64,000 nucleotides of DNA from Thermococcus sp. AM4 (lineage in GTDB: Archaea > Methanobacteriota_B > Thermococci > Thermococcales > Thermococcaceae), in the NCBI RefSeq assembly GCF_000151205.2, contig NC_016051.1:620001-684000 (forward strand), given 5' to 3'. The notes beneath the pieces are model-generated. The model was not told the DNA's origin, searched no databases, and saw nothing but the letters and a program-made list of their open reading frames with translations. Positions 55,819-63,993 of the stretch are shown here, piece after piece. How positions within the stretch are numbered: the stretch's first letter is position 1; every line of letters starts with the position of its first letter. A program made the translations under genes and the position numbers.

Positions 55819-56668
55819 CGCCACCCTTAAGGCCAAAGTGCTCCTGAACCTCGTCAATCAGCTTGTTGAGCTCCTCTGTGAACTCGGGCCTCTGCCTGTT
55901 GACGAACTCTCCGATGACGAACTTGCCTTCAAGCTCCTCAGGCGACATCTTCCTGGCCTTGCTTATCGGAACGCTGTTCTTCAGGAACCAGCGGAGCATT
56001 TCGGCGGGCTCTTTCATCCTGTTCCTCCTTCCGAACTGAACGGGACACTGCGAGATGACCTCGACGAGCGAGAAACCCTTAACAGTTAGGGCCTTCTTGA
56101 TGCTCTCGATGAGCTGGTAAACGTGGGCTGTGGTCCATCTGGCTACATAGCTCGCCCCTGCCGCCGCTATCGTCTCGGAAATCTGGAGCGGGTGCTCGAT
56201 GTTGCGGTAGGGTGTTGTCGTCGTTTTTGCCCCGAAGGGCGTCGTCGGAGCGACCTGTCCGCCGGTCATTCCGTAGATGAAGTTGTTGACGAGAATCACC
56301 GTTATGTCGATGTTCCTTCTGGCTGCATGAAGCAGGTGGTTTCCGCCTATACTAGCTAAATCGCCGTCTCCGCTTATGACGACGACCTTCTTGTCCGGCA
56401 AACCGACCTTAACTCCCGTAGCGAAGGCTATCGCCCTTCCGTGCGTCGTGTGGAGGGTATCTGCCAAGAAGTAGGGGGAGGCTATCCACGCGGAACAGCC
56501 TATTCCGCTCACGACAACCAAATCCCTCGGGTCGAGCTTGAGCTGGTCAACCGCGTTGGCGAAGGCGTTCAGAACCGTTCCACCGCCACAGCCGGGACAT
56601 AGAGCGGTTGGCAGGGCCTCCTTGCGGAGGTACTTAACCATCGGGTACTTAGAATAAATCTCGGGCAT
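55808..56668 (-). CDS. korB: 2-oxoglutarate:ferredoxin oxidoreductase beta subunit
   Basis: A 286-residue TPP subunit parallel to the one at 52141: LCPGCGGGTVL (about 23-33), SGIGCSAWIASPYF (about 54), SGDGDLASIGGNHLLHAARRN (about 98-118), NNFIYGMTGGQVAPTTPF (about 128-145) and SQCPVQFGRRNRMKEP (about 209). It abuts the alpha gene stop exactly and overlaps the MNT gene at its 3' end. Confidence 0.92.
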   Translation of the reverse strand: MPEIYSKYPMVKYLRKEALPTALCPGCGGGTVLNAFANAVDQLKLDPRDLVVVSGIGCSAWIASPYFLADTLHTTHGRAIAFATGVKVGLPDKKVVVISGDGDLASIGGNHLLHAARRNIDITVILVNNFIYGMTGGQVAPTTPFGAKTTTTPYRNIEHPLQISETIAAAGASYVARWTTAHVYQLIESIKKALTVKGFSLVEVISQCPVQFGRRNRMKEPAEMLRWFLKNSVPISKARKMSPEELEGKFVIGEFVNRQRPEFTEELNKLIDEVQEHFGLKGGDDV

Positions 56669-57858
56669 CAGGCAACACCCCTTATCTCGCGCAGGATTTC
56701 CTCAACGGTTAAGGGAACGCCACCAATCTTGTTCACGCCCTTGAGCAGGACGTCGTCGTTGACGTAGCGCTGGACCTCGAGAATCATCTGGCCGAGGTTC
56801 ATCTCCGGGACGAGTATAGCCCTAACGCGCTTTCCGAGCTCCTTCATCCTCTCTCCGGGGAACGGGTGGACAGTCTTCGGCACGAAGAGGCCGACCTTTA
56901 TTCCTTCCTCCCTTGCCTTCAGAACGGCTCCGAGGGCAGGTCTTGCCGTTACTCCCCAGCTGACGACGAGTATTTCGGCATCGTCGGTGAAGTGCTCCTC
57001 GTACTTCTCATAGACGTGCCGGTTCTTCTCTATCTTCCTGTGGAGCCTCCTCACGAGCCTGTCGTGGACTTCCGGCGTGTAAACATCGCGCAGGCCGTTC
57101 TCCTTGTGGGTTGAACCTGTTACATGGGTGAAGTAGCCGTGGCCGAAGAGGGGCATCGGCGGAACGCCATCTCCGTGCGGGTCGCCGAAGGGGAGCTTCG
57201 CTTCCTCCTCGTTGGCAGGAAGCTTGCGGTAGGTTATTTCAACCTCATCAACGTCGGGAATCTTGATGAGCTCCCTTGTGTGGGCGAGAACACCGTCGAA
57301 GAGGAACACCACTGGAGTCCTGAGCCTCTCGGCGATGTTGAATGCCCTGATGATTTCCCAGAAGGCGTCTTGCCCGCTCGTCGGCGAAAGGGCTACAATC
57401 GGGTGGTCGCCGTGCGTTCCCCATCTGGCCTGGAAGAAGTCGCCCTGTGCTCCCTTCGTGGCCTGGCCCGTTGAAGGCCCGCTCCTCTGGACGTCAACCA
57501 GAACGAGCGGGGTCTCGGTCATTACTGCGTAGCCAAGGTTTTCCTGCATCAGCGAGAAACCCGGGCCAGCCGTTGCGGTCATGACCTTGAAGCCCGTCCA
57601 GGAGGCACCTACCATCGCCGCGATGCTTCCAATCTCGTCCTCCATCTGGAGGTAGTAGCCACCGAGCTTCGGAAGCTCCCTCGCCATCGTCTCCGCTATC
57701 TCGCTCGACGGAGTTATCGGGTAGCCAGCGTAGAATCGACAGCCGGCGAAGAGCGCACCGTAGGCAACTGCCTCGTTGCCCTGCATGAAGTAGTTGCCGG
57801 GCTTGTAGAGCTTCCTGAGGAGCCTAATCTGCTCCGGCTCGTCACCGCGGATTATCAT
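56668..57858 (-). CDS. korA: 2-oxoglutarate:ferredoxin oxidoreductase alpha subunit
   Basis: A 396-residue alpha subunit: NYFMQGNEAVAYGALFAGCR, then YAGYPITPSSEIAE (about 47-60), MTATAGPGFSLMQENLGYAV (about 95-114), RSGPSTGQATKGAQGDF (about 130-146) and a C-terminal domain II. It is longer than the XOR alpha by an N-terminal segment. ATG 57858 follows AAGGTGGTGACC, inside the end of the delta gene. KGOR is suggested by gene order shared with P. furiosus. Confidence 0.9.
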   Translation of the reverse strand: MIIRGDEPEQIRLLRKLYKPGNYFMQGNEAVAYGALFAGCRFYAGYPITPSSEIAETMARELPKLGGYYLQMEDEIGSIAAMVGASWTGFKVMTATAGPGFSLMQENLGYAVMTETPLVLVDVQRSGPSTGQATKGAQGDFFQARWGTHGDHPIVALSPTSGQDAFWEIIRAFNIAERLRTPVVFLFDGVLAHTRELIKIPDVDEVEITYRKLPANEEEAKLPFGDPHGDGVPPMPLFGHGYFTHVTGSTHKENGLRDVYTPEVHDRLVRRLHRKIEKNRHVYEKYEEHFTDDAEILVVSWGVTARPALGAVLKAREEGIKVGLFVPKTVHPFPGERMKELGKRVRAILVPEMNLGQMILEVQRYVNDDVLLKGVNKIGGVPLTVEEILREIRGVA

Positions 57859-57860
57859 GG

Positions 57861-58130
57861 TCACCACCTTACCGCGATGGCGAAGTCCGGGCAGAGGAGC
57901 TCACAGAGTTTGCACTTGACGCACTTCTCCGCGTGAACAGGGACCGGGTAGTGTACACCCTTCTCGCTGAGCTCCTTGCTCCACTCGAAGACCTTCCTCG
58001 GGCACATCTCGACACAAATTCCACAGCCCTTGCAGAGAAATGTATCAACGTCAATCTCAACGATTCCTTCCGCCTTTCCGACGACAAGATATCCGTTTTT
58101 TTCAACAACAGTATTCGCGTTTTCCGCCAT
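57861..58130 (-). CDS. korD: 2-oxoglutarate:ferredoxin oxidoreductase delta (ferredoxin) subunit
   Basis: An 89-residue two-[4Fe-4S] ferredoxin subunit with CKGCGICVEMCP (about 33-44) and CVKCKLCELLCP (about 71-82). First gene of the whole unit down to 51593. ATG 58130 follows GGGGTGAGGCC. TATA-like CTTTAAAT (read leftward, 58171-58179) lies about 40 nt upstream. A perfect 14-bp palindrome (58190-58203) lies just behind the TATA. Both oxidoreductases may share this single delta subunit. Confidence 0.92.
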   Translation of the reverse strand: MAENANTVVEKNGYLVVGKAEGIVEIDVDTFLCKGCGICVEMCPRKVFEWSKELSEKGVHYPVPVHAEKCVKCKLCELLCPDFAIAVRW

Positions 58131-58189
58131 AGGCCTCACCCCACCAACAGGCGCTTTTACGTTTGTCAACATTTAAAGCTTTCGTGGAG

Positions 58190-58203
58190 GGACATCGATG
58201 TCC
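58190..58203. promoter_or_regulatory. 14-bp palindrome GGACATCGATGTCC upstream of KGOR operon
   Basis: A perfect palindrome about 10 bp upstream of the TATA/BRE region of korD, a position typical of archaeal activator sites. It does not fit the known Thermococcales SurR (GTT-N3-AAC) or TGR (TATCAC-N5-GTGATA) motifs. The 140-bp gap holds no other feature that I can support. Confidence 0.45.
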
Positions 58204-58273
58204 AGAGAAAGTTCATCCGCGAACCCCAGTTTCATGGAGTAAAAGTTTTGGAGAACAGAGCTCCTCCAAAAAA

Positions 58274-59248
58274 TCACCAGGTAACCAACTGCCAGTCAAG
58301 TAAACCGTTCTCGACGATGTAGCTCCACCGCTCCCTGCACTCCGGCTTGAGGTTTTCGATGTATTTCAAATCCTGCGTCGCCGAGAACTTCTTTATCGCC
58401 CTGCCGATAACCCTGTCGTAGTCTGTCAGGCAGTTGTGGGGGCCTCTCTTCGAGCCCGCTCCAACGGGATCGCTCAGGATTCTCTTGTTCGGAAACTTTT
58501 TCTTCGCCCAGATTAGAACCTCGACCGCGCTCCAGAGCCACGGCGGGCGGTACTCGTTCTTCTCCCAGAGCCTCTCGTAGAGGGTCCTCTTCTGAATGTC
58601 CGTGATGTTTATCGAGAAGGTGTCGGTGTAGGGCTCGGCCCTGATTATGCTCTCCTTGACGTCCTCGATGGCCGTTCTCTCGCTCAGGAAAATCGGCTTC
58701 AGCAGGAGGTAGGTTTTGACCTTCGCTCCGGCCTTTCTCGTTATCTCTGAGGCCCTCACGAAGTCCTCGAAGGTGTTGCCCTTGTTTATCGAGACGTCGG
58801 CGACGTCGTCGTTGGCCGTTTCCAGCCCTATGGCAACCTCGAAGTGCTTGTCCGGGACTATCTCGGCCAGCTCTTTAACCGCGTCGTAGCGAACCAGCTC
58901 ACTCCTGCTCTCGATGACGATTTCCTCAACGTTGTCCATCTCGGCTAAGAGCTCAAAGATTTTTCTCCTCGTTTCCGGTTTGAGCTCACCGTTGTCGAGG
59001 AAAGAACCCGATGTGAACATTCTCACCGCGAAAGGACCTTTTTTATCTCTGATTTTCTCCAGCGCTTCCTTCACGTAGTCAACTATCGCTTCCTGACTCC
59101 ACTTCACCCTCGGCGCGGCCGTTGGATAGGCGCACATGTAGCAGGCCTTCCCTATTCTGAACCGGTAGCAACCTATCGTGGGCAGGATTATGAAGAGCGC
59201 CGTTCCCGGTTTGCCAGCGACGTTGTCCTCGCTCGTCCAGTAGGTCAT
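58274..59248 (-). CDS. raSEA: Archaeosine synthase beta subunit RaSEA (radical SAM)
   Basis: A 324-residue radical SAM enzyme of the TIGR01210/COG1244 family, shown in T. kodakarensis to act with ArcS in forming archaeosine at tRNA position 15. The Cys motif GCYRFRIGKACYMCAYP (about 27-43) has the family's long first spacing. Other family regions: FTSGSFLDNGELKP (about 83-96), IESRSELVRYDAVKELAEI (about 116-134), IGLETANDDV (about 144) and INKGNTFEDFVRASE. The window also encodes QueE and QueD of the same pathway. Confidence 0.9.
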   Translation of the reverse strand: MTYWTSEDNVAGKPGTALFIILPTIGCYRFRIGKACYMCAYPTAAPRVKWSQEAIVDYVKEALEKIRDKKGPFAVRMFTSGSFLDNGELKPETRRKIFELLAEMDNVEEIVIESRSELVRYDAVKELAEIVPDKHFEVAIGLETANDDVADVSINKGNTFEDFVRASEITRKAGAKVKTYLLLKPIFLSERTAIEDVKESIIRAEPYTDTFSINITDIQKRTLYERLWEKNEYRPPWLWSAVEVLIWAKKKFPNKRILSDPVGAGSKRGPHNCLTDYDRVIGRAIKKFSATQDLKYIENLKPECRERWSYIVENGLLDWQLVTW

Positions 59249-59344
59249 GCTCTCACCTGAGGGGCGTTGGGACAGGGGTTTTTAAAGGTGAGCCATGTCA
59301 AAACGTATTTAAGGGTGGTAATAAAACCAAAAAATGGTGAGAAT

Positions 59345-59563
59345 ATGGAAGTAATGGTAAAACGCCTCGACTCCCAAGGCAGACTTCTCATTCCCCGTGA
59401 GATTAGGGAGAAGCTTGGCGACGAAGTCATAATAGTTGACCTTGGAGACAGGGTGGAGCTCCTTCCGAGGAAAAGGGTGGACCTGAAGAAGTTCTTCGAC
59501 AGCGTTGAGATTGATGAGCTGAAGGAGTGGGAGGAGCTCAAGAAGGAGCTGTGGATGGAATGA
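59345..59563 (+). CDS. AbrB/VapB-type antitoxin
   Basis: A 72-residue swapped-hairpin AbrB-domain protein: VKRLDSQGRLLIPREIREKLG (about 5-25), VIIVDLGDRVELLPRKR (about 29-45), and a C-terminal helix that would cover the toxin (LKKFFDSVEIDELKEWEELKKEL). It binds its own promoter in related loci. GTGAGAAT precedes ATG 59345, and its TGA overlaps the toxin ATG. Confidence 0.85.
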   Translation: MEVMVKRLDSQGRLLIPREIREKLGDEVIIVDLGDRVELLPRKRVDLKKFFDSVEIDELKEWEELKKELWME

Positions 59564-59977
59564 GGTTTATTGATGCCAACGTCTTCATATACGCGTTTCT
59601 AAGGCCGAAGAGGGAGCCTTCGGAGAACGTTAAGGAAATCAAGGAGCGGGCCAAGGCAATACTCACAAGGGTGAGTGATGGCGAGCGTGTTGTAACTACG
59701 GTCGTCCATCTGAGCGAGGTGGCCAACGTCGTTGAAAGTAGGGGAGGAAAGAAGAAGGCCGTTGAGGTCATTCTGGCGGTTTTAACGGGTGAGAACATTG
59801 AAGTTCTTCCGGTCTCTCCCAGTGATTACTTGAAGGCAACTCTCATAGCCGAGGAGAAAAACCTCGGCGTGAACGACGCTTTGGCCTACGTTAATGATGA
59901 AAGAGCTCGACATAGGAGAGATTTATACATTCGATAGGAACTTTGAAAAGCTCGATGTCAGGGTGGTGAAGGTTTAA
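59560..59977 (+). pseudogene. VapC PIN toxin, C terminus frameshifted
   Basis: The toxin begins MRFIDANVFIYAFL with the first Asp, has HLSEVANVVE (second acidic residue, about 60) and LGVNDALAYV (third Asp, about 107). After AYV the frame turns into NDERARHRRDLYIR and stops early. Dropping one A at 59893-59894 restores MMKELDIGEIYTFDRNFEKLDVRVVKV, including the fourth PIN Asp in TFDRNF. As read, the toxin lacks its last 27 residues and is probably inactive. Could be a sequencing error. Confidence 0.75.
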
Positions 59978-60010
59978 ATCTCCTTGCGTCGAGAAATGGT
60001 TGGTGGGAAA

Positions 60011-60205
60011 ATGGAGGAAGTTACCGAAGTCCACATTGTAATTAAAACATCTCAAAAAAACGTTGAACGGCTAAAGATTGAACTGGCGATGCTACAGGGA
60101 AAACTAAACGTGGAGGAGGCACTCAAACGCGCGAAGGGGATTATGAAGGGAGCAAAGCCCTGGCAGGAGCTGGAGGCAGAGATGTATGATGAGCTTGTTC
60201 CTTGA
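60011..60205 (+). CDS. VapB-like antitoxin
   Basis: A 64-residue protein: short strand region (EVTEVHIVIKTSQKN) then helices with VERLKIELAMLQGKLNVEEALKRAKGIMKG and an acidic tail PWQELEAEMYDELVP that could occupy the toxin site. It lacks an AbrB domain, so it belongs to a different VapB class from the preceding one. It overlaps the PIN toxin gene by 20 bp. GGTTGGTGGG lies before the ATG. Confidence 0.72.
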   Translation: MEEVTEVHIVIKTSQKNVERLKIELAMLQGKLNVEEALKRAKGIMKGAKPWQELEAEMYDELVP

Positions 60206-60650
60206 TAGCAACGTGTTTATTGAGAACTTTCGTGGGAATAGTGTAGCCGAACAACTTGTCGAGAAGCTGTTCACGGGGAGATACTCCCTGTTTATAAACG
60301 ACGTAGTTTACAATGAAGTTCTTTTTATGTATCTCAAGCACAGAACAGGTAAGGGATACTGGGGCTTAAAAAAGCATCCAGAGCTTGTTAAAAAGGCCGG
60401 CAATGAGTTTGTCGACTTTATATTGCCCCTTCTCGCGTTTCCGAAATTCCTGGATACAACGAATGAGATAATAGTTGAGGCGCTTACAATTGTCACCACC
60501 TATGGTCTCCTTCCAAGCGACGCTCTAATCCTTGCAACCGCCAAATACTACGGCCTCGACGGAATAGTGAGCCTTGATTCTGATCTGCTTACCGTTGCAC
60601 CACGGGAAGGTCTTTTAGCGATTTCAAAAGTTGAGGACTTGGAGGTGTAG
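60186..60650 (+). CDS. VapC PIN-domain toxin
   Basis: A 154-residue PIN protein with all four expected acidic positions: LFLDSNVFIENF (about 4-15), VVYNEVLFMY (about 39-48), LLPSDALILATAKYYG (about 109-124) and IVSLDSDLL (about 128-136). It probably cleaves RNA. It overlaps its antitoxin by 20 bp and ends 2 bp before the surE TTG start. No frame defect, in contrast to the copy at 59560. Confidence 0.85.
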   Translation: MMSLFLDSNVFIENFRGNSVAEQLVEKLFTGRYSLFINDVVYNEVLFMYLKHRTGKGYWGLKKHPELVKKAGNEFVDFILPLLAFPKFLDTTNEIIVEALTIVTTYGLLPSDALILATAKYYGLDGIVSLDSDLLTVAPREGLLAISKVEDLEV

Positions 60651-60652
60651 CC

Positions 60653-61435
60653 TTGAGAATCCTCCTCACCAACGATGATGGAATCTACTCCAATGGACTT
60701 CGTTCGGCGGTGAAAGCCCTTAGTGAGCTCGGCGAGGTCTACGTCGTTGCCCCCCTCTTCCAGAGGAGCGCGAGCGGTAGGGCCATGACGCTCCACAGGC
60801 CGATAAGGGCCAAGCGCCTCGATGTTCCCGGCGCGAAAGTGGCTTACGGAATAGACGGGACTCCAACGGATTGCGTGATTTTCGCTTTGGCTCGCTTCGG
60901 TGGCTTCGATTTAGCGGTCAGCGGGATTAACCTCGGCGAGAACCTGAGCACGGAGATAACAGTCTCAGGGACGGCCTCAGCAGCGATAGAGGCCTCAACT
61001 CACGGGATTCCGAGCATAGCGATTAGCCTCGAGGTGGAGTGGAAGAAAACCCTCGGCGAGGGTGAAGGGGTTGACTTCTCGGTCTCAGCGCACTTCCTCA
61101 GGAGAATAGCCGGTGCTGTCCTCGAGAGGAGCCTTCCGGAGGGCGTTGACATGCTCAACGTCAACGTTCCGAGCGACGCGACGGAGGAGACGGGGATAGC
61201 AATCACCAGACTCGCGAGAAAGCGCTACTCTCCGACGGTCGAAGAGCGCATTGACCCTAAGGGCAATCCCTACTACTGGATTGTCGGCAAACTTGTCCAA
61301 GACTTCGAGCCGGGGACAGATGCCTACGCCCTGAAGGTCGAGCGAAAGGTCAGCATCACGCCGATAAACATCGACATGACGGCGAGGGTGGAGTTTGGGA
61401 AATTAAAGGAGCTGTTCTTAACTCCCTCTGGATAG
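60653..61435 (+). CDS. surE: 5'/3'-nucleotidase SurE
   Basis: A 260-residue SurE. Metal and catalytic motifs are ILLTNDDGIYSNGL (about 3-16), FQRSASGRAMTLHRP (about 37-51), YGIDGTPTDCV (about 64-74) and SGINLGENLSTEITVSGTASAA (about 88-109). It hydrolyses nucleoside monophosphates. The start is TTG 60653, fixed by GGAGGTGTAGCC. It is probably cotranscribed with the toxin gene in front of it. Confidence 0.93.
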   Translation: MRILLTNDDGIYSNGLRSAVKALSELGEVYVVAPLFQRSASGRAMTLHRPIRAKRLDVPGAKVAYGIDGTPTDCVIFALARFGGFDLAVSGINLGENLSTEITVSGTASAAIEASTHGIPSIAISLEVEWKKTLGEGEGVDFSVSAHFLRRIAGAVLERSLPEGVDMLNVNVPSDATEETGIAITRLARKRYSPTVEERIDPKGNPYYWIVGKLVQDFEPGTDAYALKVERKVSITPINIDMTARVEFGKLKELFLTPSG

Positions 61436-61600
61436 GGCTGGTGGGGGCATTTACTCTCTCGACCATCAGAAACTTTTGTGTTTTCTGAGTTGGACCGCTG
61501 GTTTTTTCCAAAGTCTCCAAGTCCAGCAACACCCCTAATCCCAGAACCTGAAACATGTTTGGTAATATGGACCCCCAACCGGAAATACTTTGCGATCCAT

Positions 61601-61623
61601 AGGTTTTTCGCGATGTAAAACCT
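61601..61623. promoter_or_regulatory. Inverted repeat AGGTTTT-N9-AAAACCT before PEGA protein gene
   Basis: Two perfect 7-bp arms (61601-61607 and 61617-61623) lie about 15 bp upstream of TATA ATTTATAAC (about 61637-61645) and 55 bp before the ATG. The rest of the 240-bp gap after surE contains no supportable gene. Confidence 0.4.
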
Positions 61624-61677
61624 TTGGGATTCACAAAATTTATAACTTCCGTGAAGATATTCTAACCGGTGAACGCC

Positions 61678-63993
61678 ATGAAGCGGCTAGCAACCATCAT
61701 AGCGGCTTTCGTGTTGTTTAGCGTTTTCGGATTTGCCATGGCCAGCGCTACCACCGTTGCAGTGGACTTAAGTCACGGTGAGAATGCCAAGTATCTAGTT
61801 GACCCAGTCGTTGACAAGAACAATCAGAGCCACATTCTCGCGCCTTCAATCGTTGAAGGCGTCGGAGACATGCAGTGGGCCTACTTCGGAAGCCCCGACA
61901 TGTTCCCCAACAACACCAAGATCAAGAACCTTGGAGACACCATAACCCCAGAGGCTCTCAAGGACGTTGACATACTCATCCTCGGCCAGCCAACAAGCCC
62001 ATTCACACCCGATGAGATACAGGCCATCAGGGACTGGTTCGCCCAGGGCGGCAAAGTCCTCTGGGTAGCAGCTGACAGCGACTACGGAAGCGGCGTCCAG
62101 GCCCAGGACATAGCGGACAGCCTCCTCGAGCAGCTCGGATACGGAAACCTTAGAGTCGACCTCTGTTCAGTTGAAGACCCGAGCAGCAACGCCGGCGCAG
62201 GATACCGTGTTGTTGGTCACGTTAACCCCGATCCTGACACACCCTTCAGGGGAATGCTCACCGAGGGCTTCCTCCACGGTGGAAAGGTCCTCTACCACGG
62301 TCCTGGTGTTGTTGCCTGGGTTGACGAGAACGGAACCTGGCACCCGCTCAACGAGACCTCAAAGCCGCCACTCACCTACAGGATTGTGGTGACCAGCGAG
62401 AACGGTACGATCGTCGAGAACAACGACCCAATGGCCAACGCTTACCTCGCCGGTGACACTGGAGTGTTTACCCTTCTCGCGGCCCAGATCGTCCCGCTCA
62501 ACGGTACCCAGAGCCTGCTCATCGTCAGCGGCGAGAGCCCGTACGGTGATTATGAGCCAACCTGGAGCCCGCTTTACCACGGGGTCGCGCTTGACGGTCC
62601 ACAGTTCGTCAGCAACATACTCCACTGGGCGGCGGTAGTCGCCAAGTACGGTGCGCCCGAGAAGGTGTTCTCGATCTCGGATCCCGTTGGTGACGACCAC
62701 GGTCCGGGAACCTACACATATCCAACCGACCCCGTCTTCAACAAGACCGGACTCTTCGACCTTACCGGTGTGGACATCCTCAAGGCCGGTGACAAGTACA
62801 TATTCAGCTTCCACTTCAAGAACCTCGGAGGCAACCCGTGGAACGGACCGAACGGCTTCAGCCTGCAGATAATCGAAGCCTACTTCGACTTCAAGGACGG
62901 AGGCAACACCTCAGCAATAAAGATGGCCGACAATGGACCCGGAAGCAACGTTAACCTCGACCCGAACCACCCGTGGGACCTCGCCTTCAGGGTTTACGGA
63001 TGGGGCAAGGCCCTCGTTCTTCCGAACGGAACCGTTCTTGACGACATCGACGTGTTCGCCGACCAGGGCCAGAACACCATCAACGTTGTCGTTCCGGCCA
63101 AGTACTTCGGCGACGGCCTCAAGGTTGAGGGCATCAAGTTCCCGAGGCTTGCCGTTCTCGTTGGCAGCCAGGACGGTTACGGTGTTGACCAGTGGCGTGA
63201 TGTTCAGGTTAACGCTTCCCAGTGGAGGATTGGTGGTGGTGACGCTGACGCTATTATAGCTGGCGTTGCCCCGCGCGTCATGGACCTCCTCGTCCCAGAC
63301 TGGTTCTCCCCAAGCCAGGAGGAGCAGCTCAGCAGCTACAACGCCAGCGCAGGAAAGAGGGCCACCGTTGACATGATCCCGGTCGTTCCAACCGGCTACC
63401 TCACGATAACCAGCGATCCGGTTAACGCCACCGTTACCATCGACGGAACCGTCGTCGGAAAGACCCCCATAGAGAAGCTTGAACTCCCGGCCGGACTTCA
63501 CAACGTCGTCCTCAAGCTCGACGGCTACAAGGATGAGGAGTTCAGCGTCTCAATCCAGGCCGGAAAGACCCTCGAGGTTCCGGTGACCCTCTCAAAGCTC
63601 ACCGGAATGCTTACCATAATCACCGACCCGAGCGGCGCCGAGGTCTACATCGACGGCAAGAAGGTTGGAGAGACCCCGCTCGAGCAGTACGTCCTTCCGA
63701 TCGGAACCCACAAGGTCGTGATCAAGAAGGACGGCTACAAGGAGGAGAGCTTTGACGTCTCCATCCAGGCCAACAAGGAGCTGAAGTTCACCTACACCCT
63801 CAGCCCGATTCAGACAACTACTACCACGACCACTACCACGACCACCACAACAACTACAACTACCACCAGCACCACCGAGTCCACAACGACTACCACTACC
63901 ACGACCACTACCGGTGGTGGCAAGGGCTTCTGCGGTCCGGCCGCCATAGTCGGCCTCGCAATAATCCCGCTCCTCCTCAGGAGGAGGAAGTGA
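61678..63993 (+). CDS. Surface protein with glucodextranase-C-like, PEGA domains and CGP-CTERM
   Basis: A 771-residue secreted protein. Parts in order: signal peptide (RLATIIAAFVLFSVFGFAMASA), an N-terminal Rossmann-like domain (about 25-315, with DVDILILGQPTSPF and GGKVLWVAADSDYG), a domain resembling the glucodextranase C-terminal (sugar-binding) module (about 325-520, VFSISDPVGDDHGPGTYTYP), two PEGA repeats (about 560-625 and 630-700; TIDGTVVGKTP and YIDGKKVGETP), a Thr stalk (about 705-745) and the CGP-CTERM tail (FCGPAAIVGLAIIPLLLRR). ATG 61678 follows GGTGAACGCC. Likely a cell-surface carbohydrate-binding or S-layer-associated protein. Confidence 0.87.
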   Translation: MKRLATIIAAFVLFSVFGFAMASATTVAVDLSHGENAKYLVDPVVDKNNQSHILAPSIVEGVGDMQWAYFGSPDMFPNNTKIKNLGDTITPEALKDVDILILGQPTSPFTPDEIQAIRDWFAQGGKVLWVAADSDYGSGVQAQDIADSLLEQLGYGNLRVDLCSVEDPSSNAGAGYRVVGHVNPDPDTPFRGMLTEGFLHGGKVLYHGPGVVAWVDENGTWHPLNETSKPPLTYRIVVTSENGTIVENNDPMANAYLAGDTGVFTLLAAQIVPLNGTQSLLIVSGESPYGDYEPTWSPLYHGVALDGPQFVSNILHWAAVVAKYGAPEKVFSISDPVGDDHGPGTYTYPTDPVFNKTGLFDLTGVDILKAGDKYIFSFHFKNLGGNPWNGPNGFSLQIIEAYFDFKDGGNTSAIKMADNGPGSNVNLDPNHPWDLAFRVYGWGKALVLPNGTVLDDIDVFADQGQNTINVVVPAKYFGDGLKVEGIKFPRLAVLVGSQDGYGVDQWRDVQVNASQWRIGGGDADAIIAGVAPRVMDLLVPDWFSPSQEEQLSSYNASAGKRATVDMIPVVPTGYLTITSDPVNATVTIDGTVVGKTPIEKLELPAGLHNVVLKLDGYKDEEFSVSIQAGKTLEVPVTLSKLTGMLTIITDPSGAEVYIDGKKVGETPLEQYVLPIGTHKVVIKKDGYKEESFDVSIQANKELKFTYTLSPIQTTTTTTTTTTTTTTTTTTSTTESTTTTTTTTTTGGGKGFCGPAAIVGLAIIPLLLRRRK
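63808..63912 (+). repeat. Thr-codon (ACN) low-complexity tract
   Basis: ACT/ACC/ACG/ACA codon runs, broken by AGC and TCC/GAG codons, encode the Thr/Ser stalk before the CGP-CTERM tail. Alternation of synonymous codons argues for selection on the protein. Confidence 0.85.

Noticed and set aside
58161-58170. SurR site in the KGOR promoter (GTTTGTCAAC)
   Set aside because: The half-sites GTT and AAC are separated by four bases rather than the three of the known SurR motif.
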